From NCBI GenBank assembly GCA_019779905.1, contig JABAKE010000001.1:124001-188000 (forward strand): a DNA stretch of 64,000 nucleotides, in the 5' to 3' direction. Under the pieces are notes generated by a model that saw only the letters and a list, made by a program, of their open reading frames with translations, had not been told where the DNA came from and searched no databases. Position 1 is the first letter of the stretch. Every line of letters begins with the position of its first letter. This document shows, one piece after another, positions 54,114 to 62,261 of this stretch. This stretch comes from Modestobacter lapidis (lineage in GTDB: Bacteria; Actinomycetota; Actinomycetes; Mycobacteriales; Geodermatophilaceae). The position numbers were made by a program, and so were the translations under genes.

Positions 54114-54979
54114 GCGGTCACCGCCGAGGGCAGCAGGCCGCGCGGGCGGACCGCGAGGACGGCGAGGAAGACGAGGTGCCCGGCGAGGACGCCGTACGCC
54201 GGGTCGATGGCCGCGCCGAGCCCCTGGGCCACCCCGAGCACCACGCCGCCGAGGAGGGTGCCCCACAGCGAGCCGAGACCGCCGATGACCACCGCCTCGA
54301 AGGCGAAGATCAGCGTGGTCGCTCCCGCGCTGGGGTCGAAGGTGCTGCGGCTGCCGAGGAAGACCCCGGCGATGGCCACCGTGCCCAGCGCGATCGCCGT
54401 GGCCACCGCGTAGAGGCGGCGGTTGTCGATGCCCATCAGCTGGGCGGCCTCCTGGTCGTCACTGGTGGCCCGCATCGCCCGGCCGGTTCGGGTACGGGCG
54501 AGGAACTGGCCCAGCCCGGCGATGACCAGCACCCCGGCCGCGGCGGCGAGCAGCGGGAACCAGCCGATGGCGAGCCCGTCGGTCAGCTCGATGCTGGCAC
54601 CGCCGAACGCGCCGACGTCCAGCCGCTGGGTGTCGGCGGAGAAGGTCTCCAGCAGGAGGTTCTGGATGACGATGGCCAGGCCGAAGGTGACCAGCAGGGG
54701 AGCGAGCTCACCACCGCGCAGGGCCCGGTCCAGCAGGGCCCGCTGCAGCGCGTAGCCGAGGGCGGCCATGGCCGGCACCACCACCAGCAGCGACAGGAAC
54801 GGGTTCCAGCCCAGGTGTTCACCCAGCAGCAGCGAGCCGTAGGCGGCCAGCACCGCGAGCACGCCGTGGGCGAGGTTGACGATGCGCATCACGCCGAACA
54901 CGAGCGAGAGCCCGGCGGCGACCAGGGCGTACAGCCCGCCGAGCAGCACCCCCTGCACGACGGCGTTGACGGTGTTCAC
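54110..54979 (-). CDS. Branched-chain-type ABC importer permease, LivH-like
   Basis: The 289-residue protein shows VVQGVLLGGLYALVAAGLSLVFGVMRIVNLAHG, the LivH hallmark, and EAVVIGGLGSLWGTLLGG near the end, the loop that meets the ATPases. Eight helices can be seen. It overlaps the LivM-like gene by 4 nt. Confidence 0.9.
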   Translation of the reverse strand: MNTVNAVVQGVLLGGLYALVAAGLSLVFGVMRIVNLAHGVLAVLAAYGSLLLGEHLGWNPFLSLLVVVPAMAALGYALQRALLDRALRGGELAPLLVTFGLAIVIQNLLLETFSADTQRLDVGAFGGASIELTDGLAIGWFPLLAAAAGVLVIAGLGQFLARTRTGRAMRATSDDQEAAQLMGIDNRRLYAVATAIALGTVAIAGVFLGSRSTFDPSAGATTLIFAFEAVVIGGLGSLWGTLLGGVVLGVAQGLGAAIDPAYGVLAGHLVFLAVLAVRPRGLLPSAVTA

Positions 54980-55010
54980 GGCGCTCCCTGGGGTGCGGGG
55001 ACGGGGCGGC

Positions 55011-55724
55011 TCACCGGCGCACCCCGAAATAGGCGGCGGCGAGCTCGGCCGGGTCGATCCGGTCGGCGGCCCCCTCGAGGACGGTGCGTCCCTCCAGCAG
55101 GCACTGCACCCGGTCGGCGACGGAGATCGCCTGGTGCACGTCCTGTTCCACGACGAGCACGGTGGTGCCCTGCTCGGTGATCCGGGGGAGGGCGGCGTAC
55201 AGCTGGCGGACGATCACCGGCGCCAGTCCGAGGGAGACCTCGTCGAGCAGCAACAGGCGGGGGTTCGCCATCAGCGAGCGGCCGATCGCGACCGCCTGCT
55301 GCTCGCCGCCGGACAGGTTGGCCGCCGGCCGGGCCCGCCGCTCGGCGACCAGGGGGAACAGCTCGTAGACCGCCGGTAGGTCCCACGGCCCGGGACGCCG
55401 CGCATAGGCGCCCACCTGGAGGTTCTCCTCGACGGTCAGGCTGGGGAACAGCCGCCGGCCTTCCGGGCACAGCGAGATGCCGCTGCCGACGCGCTGGTGG
55501 GCCGACAGCGCCGTCACCACCCGGCCGTCGAACCGGACCTCGCCCCGGGTCGGCCGCAGCACCCCGGCGATCGTCTTGAGCAGCGTCGACTTGCCGGCCC
55601 CGTTGGCGCCGATGACGGCCAGTGTCTCGCCCTCGGCGACGGTCACGGTGAGCCCGCGCAGCGCCGGGACGTCGCCGTACCCGGCATCGACGTCGTCGAC
55701 GTGCAGCAGCGGCGCGGAACTCAC
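55011..55724 (-). CDS. ABC importer ATPase, LivF-like
   Basis: The 237-residue ATPase has Walker A (AVIGANGAGKSTLLKT), signature NLSGGEQQAVAIGRS, Walker B (RLLLLDEVSLGLAP) and an H-loop-region LVVEQDVHQA. The GTG at 55724 opens the domain. The gap to livG holds a 69-bp insert bounded by a 14-bp direct repeat; without it, the livG stop and this GTG would overlap as GTGA. Confidence 0.92.
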   Translation of the reverse strand: MSSAPLLHVDDVDAGYGDVPALRGLTVTVAEGETLAVIGANGAGKSTLLKTIAGVLRPTRGEVRFDGRVVTALSAHQRVGSGISLCPEGRRLFPSLTVEENLQVGAYARRPGPWDLPAVYELFPLVAERRARPAANLSGGEQQAVAIGRSLMANPRLLLLDEVSLGLAPVIVRQLYAALPRITEQGTTVLVVEQDVHQAISVADRVQCLLEGRTVLEGAADRIDPAELAAAYFGVRR

Positions 55725-55802
55725 GTGGCCTCCTCGCTGGCGCTCGTCGGTCGCGTTCGCGGACCTGCTGTGCTCGTTCGTGAGCTCGCTCACGTGGCCT
55801 CC
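55720..55802. repeat. gcgag-type insert with 14-bp flanking direct repeats between livG and livF
   Basis: CTCACGTGGCCTCC occurs at 55720-55733 and again at 55789-55802. The 55 bp between contain CGAGCGCCAGCGA on the minus strand, shared with the repeat block at 4351. The right copy holds the livG stop and the left copy the livF start, so removing one repeat and the insert restores a GTGA overlap typical of this operon. The pattern looks like an insertion with target duplication, though slippage is possible. Confidence 0.55.
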
Positions 55803-56545
55803 ACCACCGGGTCGTCGCCGCCGATCGTCGACCCCAGGTAGACCTCGACCACCTGGGGATCGGCGAGCACGGCGTGCGGGTCGCCCACGGCGAGCACCCG
55901 GCCGTAGGTGAGGCACAGCAGCCGGGTCACCACCGCGACCAGCGCGTGCACGACGTGCTCGATCCACACCACGGCGACGCCCTGGGCGACCAGGCCCCGC
56001 ACCGTCTCCACCAGGGCGGGGACCTCGGCCTCGGTGAGGCCGCCGGCGATCTCGTCCAGCAGCACCAGCCGCGGCTCGGTGGCCAGGGCCCGGGCCAGCT
56101 CCAGCCGCTTGCGGTCCAGCAGCCGCAGCGATCCGGCCGGGACGTCGGCCTGGTTCCCGAGGCCCGCGGTCTCCAGCGCCCCCCAGGCGCAGTCGGTGGC
56201 CGCCCGGCCGCTGTGGCCGCCGCCGAAGGAGGCGGCCACCAGCGCGTTCTCCAGCACCGTCATCCCGCCGAAGGGGCGGGGGATCTGGTAGCTGCGCCCC
56301 ATCCCGGCGCGGCAGCGGGCCGCCGCGCCGGCCCGGGTGACGTCGGCGCCGTCGAAAGTGACCGATCCGGCGTCGGGGCGCAGCACCCCGTTGACCACGT
56401 TGAGCAGGGTGGACTTCCCGGCCCCGTTCGGACCGACGATCCCGAACGCCTCACCCGGGGCGAGGGAGAAGGAGACGTCGTCGAGGACGGTCAGGCGGCC
56501 GAACCGCTTGCCGACCCCGGCGACCTCCAGGAGCGGTGCCGCCAT
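55790..56545 (-). CDS. ABC importer ATPase, LivG-like
   Basis: The 251-residue ATPase has Walker A (GIVGPNGAGKSTLLNV), Walker B (RLVLLDEIAGGLTEAE) and an H-loop IEHVVHALVAV. The signature region reads PAGSLRLLDRKRLELARAL, where the expected LSGG-type sequence is degenerate (SLRLLDRKR). In LivG this region is usually LSYGQQKRLE, so the variation is notable. It begins overlapping the SBP stop by one base. Confidence 0.88.
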   Translation of the reverse strand: MAAPLLEVAGVGKRFGRLTVLDDVSFSLAPGEAFGIVGPNGAGKSTLLNVVNGVLRPDAGSVTFDGADVTRAGAAARCRAGMGRSYQIPRPFGGMTVLENALVAASFGGGHSGRAATDCAWGALETAGLGNQADVPAGSLRLLDRKRLELARALATEPRLVLLDEIAGGLTEAEVPALVETVRGLVAQGVAVVWIEHVVHALVAVVTRLLCLTYGRVLAVGDPHAVLADPQVVEVYLGSTIGGDDPVVEAT

Positions 56546-57843
56546 CAGTTCAGCGGCTCGACCGTGCCGGCGGTGGGGATCTGGGGGGCTTCGCTGTTGC
56601 TCACGATGACGAGCTCGAAGGGGTGCTCGCCGCCCTCGGTGGCCCGCCACTGGCCGCCGACCAGCGGGGTCTTGGCGACGTTGGGCACCGGGCCCGAGGT
56701 CCAGTCGACGTCGCCGGCGATGGTCGGTGTCGACAGCGTGGCGACGGCGTCGGCGATGGCCTGCGCCTCGGTGCTGTCGGCCTCGGTGAGTGCCGCGACG
56801 GCGACCTCGAACAGTGCGTGCACGATGCCGACCGGCTGGGTCCACTGCCGGCCGGTCTCGGCCTCGTAGGCGTCGGCCAGCTCCTGGGCGGACTGCCCGG
56901 TCAGCGAGGAGGAGAACGGGTGCTGCGGGCTCCACCACACCTCCGAGCTCAGCCCGTCGGCCGAGGCTCCGATCGCCTCGACGGCGGAGGGGAAGAGCAG
57001 CGCCTTGGCGATCGTGGCGATCCGGGGGGTGTAGCCCTGCTGCTGGGCCTGCTGCCAGAACGTGGTGAAGTCCGGCGGGATGGGCACACCGGCCAGGATC
57101 TGGGCGTCGGCGGCCTGGAAGGCCGAGATCTGCGCACTGAAGTCCTGGGTGCCGTTCTCGTAGAGGCCCGGGTCGACGATGGTGTATCCGTTGGGCTGCA
57201 CCGCGGTCGGGAAGTCCGCGCTCCAGGCGTTGCCGTCGGGGTCGTTGGGCCACAGGGCGCCGACGACCTTGTTGGTCTCGACCTGGCCCCACATGTCCTG
57301 GTAGACGGCCTCGACGTCCTCCAGGCCCCAGAAGAAGTGGTACGTCCAGTCGAAGGAGTCGCCCTCCTCCGCGCCGCGGCCGAAGAAGAACGGCTGCCAG
57401 GGCGCCGCGGTGGTGATGCAGGGCACCCCGTTGGCCTCGCACTGGTCGGCGACCGGGTTGACGGTGTCCGGCGTGGAGGCGGCCAGGATCAGGTCGGCGC
57501 CGACGTCGTTGATCAGCTCGGCGGTCACCTCGCCGGCCCGCACGGAGTCCGACTGGGTGTCCCGGACCTCGATCTCGACGTCGTAGGAGGTGCCGCCCAG
57601 CTCCAGCGGATTGTCGGCGAAGTAGGCCGCCATCTGGTCGACGACGAAGGCATCGGCCTCGCCGAAGGGAGCCAGTGCGCCGCTCTGCGGGGTCACGTAG
57701 CCGATGGTCAGCGTGGCGTCGTCACCGCCGCCGCCACCCCCGTCGTCGTCGCCGAGCCCGCCACCGCAGGCGGTGAGGGTGAGCAGACCGGCGCCGAGGG
57801 CGGCCAGCCCGCGGACCGGGAAGCGGGAGGCGGGTGTGCGCAC
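56545..57843 (-). CDS. ABC importer substrate-binding lipoprotein
   Basis: The 432-residue protein has a lipoprotein signal (LAALGAGLLTLTACGGG), a glycine/aspartate-rich linker and a type I periplasmic-binding fold (LTIGYVTPQSGALAPFGEADAF, AELINDVGADLILAASTPDTVNPVADQCEANGVPCI). GAGGAGATCACC precedes the GTG at 57843. It stands first in the importer unit, with a candidate IclR operator in front of it. Ligand: probably an aromatic acid, by context only. Confidence 0.9.
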   Translation of the reverse strand: MRTPASRFPVRGLAALGAGLLTLTACGGGLGDDDGGGGGGDDATLTIGYVTPQSGALAPFGEADAFVVDQMAAYFADNPLELGGTSYDVEIEVRDTQSDSVRAGEVTAELINDVGADLILAASTPDTVNPVADQCEANGVPCITTAAPWQPFFFGRGAEEGDSFDWTYHFFWGLEDVEAVYQDMWGQVETNKVVGALWPNDPDGNAWSADFPTAVQPNGYTIVDPGLYENGTQDFSAQISAFQAADAQILAGVPIPPDFTTFWQQAQQQGYTPRIATIAKALLFPSAVEAIGASADGLSSEVWWSPQHPFSSSLTGQSAQELADAYEAETGRQWTQPVGIVHALFEVAVAALTEADSTEAQAIADAVATLSTPTIAGDVDWTSGPVPNVAKTPLVGGQWRATEGGEHPFELVIVSNSEAPQIPTAGTVEPLN

Positions 57844-57867
57844 GGTGATCTCCTCGTCGAGTTCGCA

Positions 57868-57884
57868 GCGTTCGTCAGCCGAAG
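57868..57884. promoter_or_regulatory. Candidate IclR operator, site 2 (importer operon)
   Basis: GCGTTCGTCAGCCGAAG shows the same TTCG-N5-CGAA frame and AGCGTTCG flank as the other two sites. It lies 25-41 bp before the SBP start, read toward it, and just downstream of a TTGACA-N18-TTCACT promoter (minus strand, 57935-57906). Repressor here would block elongation or initiation. Confidence 0.6.
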
Positions 57885-57905
57885 GGGAATCCGGCTGGCG
57901 GGCGG

Positions 57906-57935
57906 AGTGAACTGCTCGGATGGTTGCTGTGTCAA
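57906..57935 (-). promoter_or_regulatory. Promoter of the importer operon
   Basis: On the minus strand TTGACA (57935-57930) is followed after 18 nt by TTCACT (57911-57906). The -35 is a perfect consensus. The predicted start lies about 55 bp before the SBP gene and about 15 bp before the candidate operator. Confidence 0.5.
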
Positions 57936-58004
57936 CGGTCACAGCGCCTCCGGTACGGAGACGTGATCTCGTGCGGCGGGCCGGTTCCGTCCTACGGTCG
58001 ACGG

Positions 58005-58040
58005 GTGCGCCGCACCGTGCCGCGGAACGCCAGTGGTTGA
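58005..58040 (+). other. Possible leaderless 11-codon leader ORF
   Basis: A TACGGT box (57993-57998) ends 6 nt before a GTG at 58005 that opens a short frame (MRRTVPRNASG, stop at 58040). The spacing matches the leaderless starts elsewhere in the window. It lies 90 bp before the monooxygenase gene. It may be chance. Confidence 0.2.
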
Positions 58041-58059
58041 CGTGACGCACGGCACGACG

Positions 58060-58087
58060 TTGACTGCACCGCACACCGAAGCAGCGT
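58060..58087 (+). promoter_or_regulatory. Candidate promoter of the catabolic operon
   Basis: TTGACT (58060-58065) and CAGCGT (58082-58087) are spaced by 16 nt. The -10 is overlapped by the candidate IclR operator at 58084-58100, the classic position for repression. Confidence 0.4.
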
Positions 58088-58100
58088 TCGCCTGCCGAAG
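58084..58100. promoter_or_regulatory. Candidate IclR operator, site 3 (catabolic operon)
   Basis: GCGTTCGCCTGCCGAAG differs from site 1 only at two of 17 positions. It lies 30-46 bp before the monooxygenase start and overlaps its putative -10 box. Confidence 0.65.
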
Positions 58101-58129
58101 CTCCTACGCCGCCGTGGAGGCACCCGCGC

Positions 58130-59899
58130 ATGCCCACCGTCGACACCGACGTCCTCGTCATCGGGAGCGGTCCGGCCGGCTCGACCGCCGCGCTCGCGCT
58201 GGCCACCTACGGGGTGCGCACCACGGTGATCACCAAGTACGGCCGGCTGGCCGACACCCCGCGGGCGCACATCACCAACCAGCGGACGATGGAGGTCCTC
58301 CGCGATCTGGGCGTGGAGGAGGAGGTGATGGCCGAGGCCACCCCGCAGCACCTGATGGGCAACCTCGTGTACTGCACCTCGATCGCCGGCGAGGAGCTGG
58401 GCCGGCTGCATGCCTGGGGCACCCGCCCCGACCGGCTGGCCGACTACACGGCGGCCAGCCCGACCCGGATCTGTGACATGCCGCAGGACCTGATGGAGCC
58501 GGTGCTGCTGCACAACGCGCAGTCCCGCGGGGCGACGGTCCGCTTCGACACCGAGTACCTGTCCCTGGACCAGGACGACGACGGCGTCACGGTGCACGTG
58601 CGCGACCGCATCCGGGGCGACGAGTACGACATCCGGGCGAAGTACGTGGTCGGCGCCGACGGTGGCCGGAGCCTGGTCGCCGAGCACCTGGGGCTGCCGC
58701 TGCAGGGCCAGATGGGTGTGGGCGGCAGCATCAACATCGTGTTCGAGGCCGACCTGTCCCACCTGGTCGCCGACCGGCCCTCGGTCCTGTACTGGGTGCT
58801 GCAGCCCGGTGCCGACGTGGGGGGCATCGGTGCCGGGCTGGTCCGGATGGTCCGCCCCTGGCACAAGTGGTTGATCGTGTGGGGTTACGACATCAACGGC
58901 CCGGCTCCCGACCTGACCGAGGAGTACGCGCTGTCCATCGTGCGGAAGCTGGTGGGCGACGACTCGGTCCCGGTGACGATCAGCTCCAGCTCTGCCTGGA
59001 CGGTCAACCACGTGTATGCCGAGCGGTACTCCGCCGGCCGGGTGTTCTGCGCCGGGGACGCCGTCCACCGGCACCCGCCATCGAACGGGCTGGGGTCCAA
59101 CACCTCCATCCAGGACTCCTACAACCTGGCCTGGAAGCTGGCCGCGGTCGTGCGGGGCCAGGCCGGCCCCGGGCTGCTGGAGACCTACTCCGCCGAGCGC
59201 GCCCCGGTCGGCAGGCAGGTGGTCGACCGGGCCAACCAGAGCATCGCCGACACCGCCCGCATCTTCGACGCCCTCGGGCTGCTCGACACCGAGGACCCCG
59301 AGCTGATGGTCGAGCACATGGCGGCCCGCAAGGACGACACGGTGGCGGCCGAGGAGCAGCGCACCGCGCTGCGCGAGGCCATCGCGTTCAAGGACTACGA
59401 GTTCAACGCCCACGGGGTCGAGCTGGACCAGCGCTACGAGTCGACCGCGGTCGTCCCCGACGGGACGGCACCGGAGGAGCCGGCCCGCGACCCGCAGTTG
59501 TACTCGCAGGCCACCTCGCGCCCCGGTGCGAAGCTGCCGCATGCGTGGGTGACCACCGACCACCGCCGCCAGGTCTCCACCCTCGACCTGGCCGGCTCCG
59601 GCCGGTTCACCGTGCTCACCGGGATCGGTGGCGACAGCTGGCAGCGGGCCGCGACGGTGGTGGGGGAGCGGCTCGGCGTCGAGGTCGAGGCGGTCGTGAT
59701 CGGCCCCGGGCGTCGCTTCGAGGACCTCTACGGCGACTGGGCGCGCGTGCGCGGCATCGCCGACGGCGGGGCGCTGCTGGTCCGCCCGGACGGCTACGTC
59801 GCCGCCCGGTTCGTCGGGCCGCTGCCCGACGCCGAAGCCGAGGCCGCCCTCGAGTCGGCCCTGCGCACGGTGCTGGACCGGGCCGAGGCGCCGGCATGA
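58130..59899 (+). CDS. FAD-dependent aromatic monooxygenase (TfdB/PheA-like)
   Basis: The 589-residue flavoprotein hydroxylase has the FAD motif VLVIGSGPAGSTAALALA, the DG motif YVVGADGGRSLVAEHLGLP and the second FAD motif CAGDAVHRHPPSNGLGSNTSIQDSYNLAWKLA. A C-terminal thioredoxin-like domain (FTVLTGIGGDSWQRA to GGALLVRPDGYVAARF) marks the phenol / 2,4-dichlorophenol / resorcinol hydroxylase group. It overlaps the maleylacetate reductase gene as ATGA. A phenolic substrate leading to hydroxyquinol is the best guess. Confidence 0.9.
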   Translation: MPTVDTDVLVIGSGPAGSTAALALATYGVRTTVITKYGRLADTPRAHITNQRTMEVLRDLGVEEEVMAEATPQHLMGNLVYCTSIAGEELGRLHAWGTRPDRLADYTAASPTRICDMPQDLMEPVLLHNAQSRGATVRFDTEYLSLDQDDDGVTVHVRDRIRGDEYDIRAKYVVGADGGRSLVAEHLGLPLQGQMGVGGSINIVFEADLSHLVADRPSVLYWVLQPGADVGGIGAGLVRMVRPWHKWLIVWGYDINGPAPDLTEEYALSIVRKLVGDDSVPVTISSSSAWTVNHVYAERYSAGRVFCAGDAVHRHPPSNGLGSNTSIQDSYNLAWKLAAVVRGQAGPGLLETYSAERAPVGRQVVDRANQSIADTARIFDALGLLDTEDPELMVEHMAARKDDTVAAEEQRTALREAIAFKDYEFNAHGVELDQRYESTAVVPDGTAPEEPARDPQLYSQATSRPGAKLPHAWVTTDHRRQVSTLDLAGSGRFTVLTGIGGDSWQRAATVVGERLGVEVEAVVIGPGRRFEDLYGDWARVRGIADGGALLVRPDGYVAARFVGPLPDAEAEAALESALRTVLDRAEAPA

Positions 59900-60966
59900 T
59901 CCGCGGCTTCACCTACCAGGCGCTGCCGATGCGGGTGGTGTTCGGCGCCGGGGCCCTGGCGAGGCTGCCCGAGGAGGTCGCCGCGCTCGGCCTCGACCGG
60001 GTGCTCGTGCTGTGCTCGCCCGAGCAGGCCGACACCGGCAAGCTGGTGGCCGAGGCGCTCGGGGACCGGGCCGCCGGCGTACTGGCGGAGGCCCGGATGC
60101 ACGTGCCGATCGAGGTGGCGACCCAGGCCCGCGCCCTGGCCGCCGAGCTCGGTGCCGATGGTTGCGTGGCCGTCGGCGGGGGGTCGGCGATCGGGCTGGG
60201 CAAGGCGATCGCCCTGGAGCACGGGCTGCCGGTGATCGCCGTCCCGACCACGTACGCCGGCTCGGAGATGACCCCGGTGTGGGGGCTGACCGAGGCGGGT
60301 GCGAAGCGCACCGGGCGGGACGAGCGGGTGCTGCCGCGCAGCGTGCTCTACGACGCCGAGCTCACCTGCACCCTGCCCGCGGGGATGTCGGTGACCAGCG
60401 GAATGAACGCGATGGCGCACGCGGTGGAAGGGCTCTACGCGCCCGACGCGACGCCGATCATCTCGCTGATGGCCGAGGAGGGGGTGCGGGCGATGGCCGG
60501 GGCGCTGCCCCGGGTGGTCGCCGACGGCGCCGACCTCGATGCCCGCAGCGACGCCCAGTACGCGGCCTGGCTGTGCGGCGGGGTGCTGGCCGCGACCACG
60601 ATGTCGCTGCACCACAAGCTGTGCCACGCCCTGGGCGGCACGCTGGACCTGCCGCACGCCCAGACCCACACGGTTGTGCTGCCGCATGCGCTGGCGTTCA
60701 ACCAGCCAGCGGCACCGGACGCGGTCGCGGCGCTGAGCCGGGCCCTGGGTGGGGTCGACGACCCCGCCGGGGAGCTGTGGACCCTCGCCGGGCGGTTGGG
60801 TGCACCCCGGTCGCTGCGCGAGCTCGGCATGGCCGAGGACGATGTCCCACGGATCGCCGAGCTGGCTGTCGCCAACCCCTACGCCAACCCGCGACCGGTC
60901 ACCCTGGAGGGCGTCACCGCCCTGCTGCGGGCGGCCTGGGCAGGAGAGCCGCCGGCTGCCGGCTGA
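59896..60966 (+). CDS. Maleylacetate reductase
   Basis: The 356-residue iron-type alcohol dehydrogenase family enzyme reduces maleylacetate to 3-oxoadipate at the end of hydroxyquinol and chlorocatechol routes. Signatures are VGGGSAIGLGKAIAL, PTTYAGSEMTPVWGLTEAGAKRTGRDERVLPR, and the histidines in GMNAMAHAVEGLY and LHHKLCHALGGTLDLPHAQTHTVVLPHAL. No intradiol dioxygenase, the enzyme that would link the monooxygenase to this step, lies in the window. Confidence 0.9.
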   Translation: MIRGFTYQALPMRVVFGAGALARLPEEVAALGLDRVLVLCSPEQADTGKLVAEALGDRAAGVLAEARMHVPIEVATQARALAAELGADGCVAVGGGSAIGLGKAIALEHGLPVIAVPTTYAGSEMTPVWGLTEAGAKRTGRDERVLPRSVLYDAELTCTLPAGMSVTSGMNAMAHAVEGLYAPDATPIISLMAEEGVRAMAGALPRVVADGADLDARSDAQYAAWLCGGVLAATTMSLHHKLCHALGGTLDLPHAQTHTVVLPHALAFNQPAAPDAVAALSRALGGVDDPAGELWTLAGRLGAPRSLRELGMAEDDVPRIAELAVANPYANPRPVTLEGVTALLRAAWAGEPPAAG

Positions 60967-60983
60967 GCCTCGCGCAGGCCGAT

Positions 60984-61010
60984 CGGCCGGCTGCTGGGAG
61001 CAGCCGGCCG
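60984..61010 (+). terminator. Perfect hairpin after the catabolic operon
   Basis: CGGCCGGCTGCT (60984-60995), loop GGG, AGCAGCCGGCCG (60999-61010): a 12-bp perfect stem, 18 nt after the reductase stop. It ends the catabolic unit and separates it from the MFS gene. Confidence 0.75.
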
Positions 61011-61033
61011 GGTGCCTCGGTTGCCCGGGTCCG

Positions 61034-61039
61034 TAGGGT
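61034..61039 (+). promoter_or_regulatory. -10 box TAGGGT, leaderless start
   Basis: TAGGGT ends 6 nt before the GTG at 61046. The MFS gene is thus read from its own promoter after the hairpin, and is not part of the IclR-linked operon. Confidence 0.5.
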
Positions 61040-61045
61040 GCGCCG

Positions 61046-62200
61046 GTGACGTGGAAGCGGGCCGTGTTCGCGTTGTTCGCCGTGGCGGCGGGCACCAACG
61101 TCCCGACCCCGCTGCTGCTCGTCTACCAGGAGCGGCTCGACCTGTCGCCCGAACTGCTCACCGCGCTGTTCGGCTTCTACGCCGCCGGTCTGGTGCCGGC
61201 GCTGTTCCTGGGTGGTCCGCTGTCCGACCGGCTCGGCCGCCGTCGGGTCGCCTTCCCCGGTATCGCCCTGTCGGCGCTCGCCTCCGTGGCCTTCGCCCTG
61301 GCCGGCGACTCGGTGACGCTGCTGTTCGGGGCGCGGTTCCTCCAGGGTGTCGTCAGCGGTGTCGTGTTCAGCGTGGTCAGCGCCTGGGTCGGTGAGCTGT
61401 CGCTGACGGCCGGGGAGGGGGCCGGCGGACGGCGGGCCGCGGTCGCGATGACCGCCGGCTTCTCGATCGGCCCGTTCGTCAGCGGGGTGCTCGGTCAGTA
61501 CGCTCCGGCCCCCACGGTGCTGCCCTACCTGCTGCACACGGTGCTCGTCGTCATCGGCCTGACGCTCGCCAGGCGGCTCCCGGAGACCGTCGAGGTCGCC
61601 CCCGGCCCGCGGCATCCGGCCGGCGGGCCGGCTGCACCGCTGATCGGGCGGGGTGACGGCCTCGTGGTGCTGACCGTCCTGGCGCCGGTGGCCGTGTGCG
61701 TCTACGCGCTGCCGACCACGGTGGTCTCGGCGGTCCCGCTGCTCGTCGAGCTCCCGGGCGCCGGCGTCCTGGTCACCGGGGTGGTGGCCGGCGCCACGCT
61801 GGGCGCCGGCACGCTGGTCGCGGGCCTGCAGCGCCGGCTCGGGCCGTGGACCGCTGTCGCCGGAACCGTGCTCGGGGTCGCCGGCTTCGCTGCGGCCGCG
61901 GCCTTCGCCGTCACCACGGCCCTGCCGTGGCTGGTCGCGGCCTCCCTGCTGCTGGGCGCGGGTGGGGGGTTGTGCCTCGCGGCGGGCCTGACGCTCACCG
62001 CCCGGCTCGCTGCGCCCTCCCGCCGTGGCGCGCTCACGTCGCTGTTCCTCGCCTGTGCCTACGTCGGCTTCGCCGCGCCGTACCTGGTGGCCGAGGCGGC
62101 GCGGGCGACCTCGGCCGCGGTGCCCCTGACGGTGGCCGCGGGGCTGACCGCGCTGCTCACCGTGCGGCTGCTGCCGGTGGCCCGTCGCGGCGAGCTGTAG
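61046..62200 (+). CDS. MFS transporter (12-TM)
   Basis: The 384-residue protein has twelve helices, with MFS motif A in GGPLSDRLGRRRVAFPG. The N-terminus (FALFAVAAGTNVPTPLLLVYQERLDLSPELL) resembles efflux-type actinobacterial carriers. It could export an aromatic intermediate, but has its own promoter and no IclR site. Confidence 0.82.
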   Translation: MTWKRAVFALFAVAAGTNVPTPLLLVYQERLDLSPELLTALFGFYAAGLVPALFLGGPLSDRLGRRRVAFPGIALSALASVAFALAGDSVTLLFGARFLQGVVSGVVFSVVSAWVGELSLTAGEGAGGRRAAVAMTAGFSIGPFVSGVLGQYAPAPTVLPYLLHTVLVVIGLTLARRLPETVEVAPGPRHPAGGPAAPLIGRGDGLVVLTVLAPVAVCVYALPTTVVSAVPLLVELPGAGVLVTGVVAGATLGAGTLVAGLQRRLGPWTAVAGTVLGVAGFAAAAAFAVTTALPWLVAASLLLGAGGGLCLAAGLTLTARLAAPSRRGALTSLFLACAYVGFAAPYLVAEAARATSAAVPLTVAAGLTALLTVRLLPVARRGEL

Positions 62201-62261
62201 GGGACGCGCCGCGGTGATCACCCGGCCCGCGGACCGTCGCGCCCAGGAGGAAGCTGGGCCG

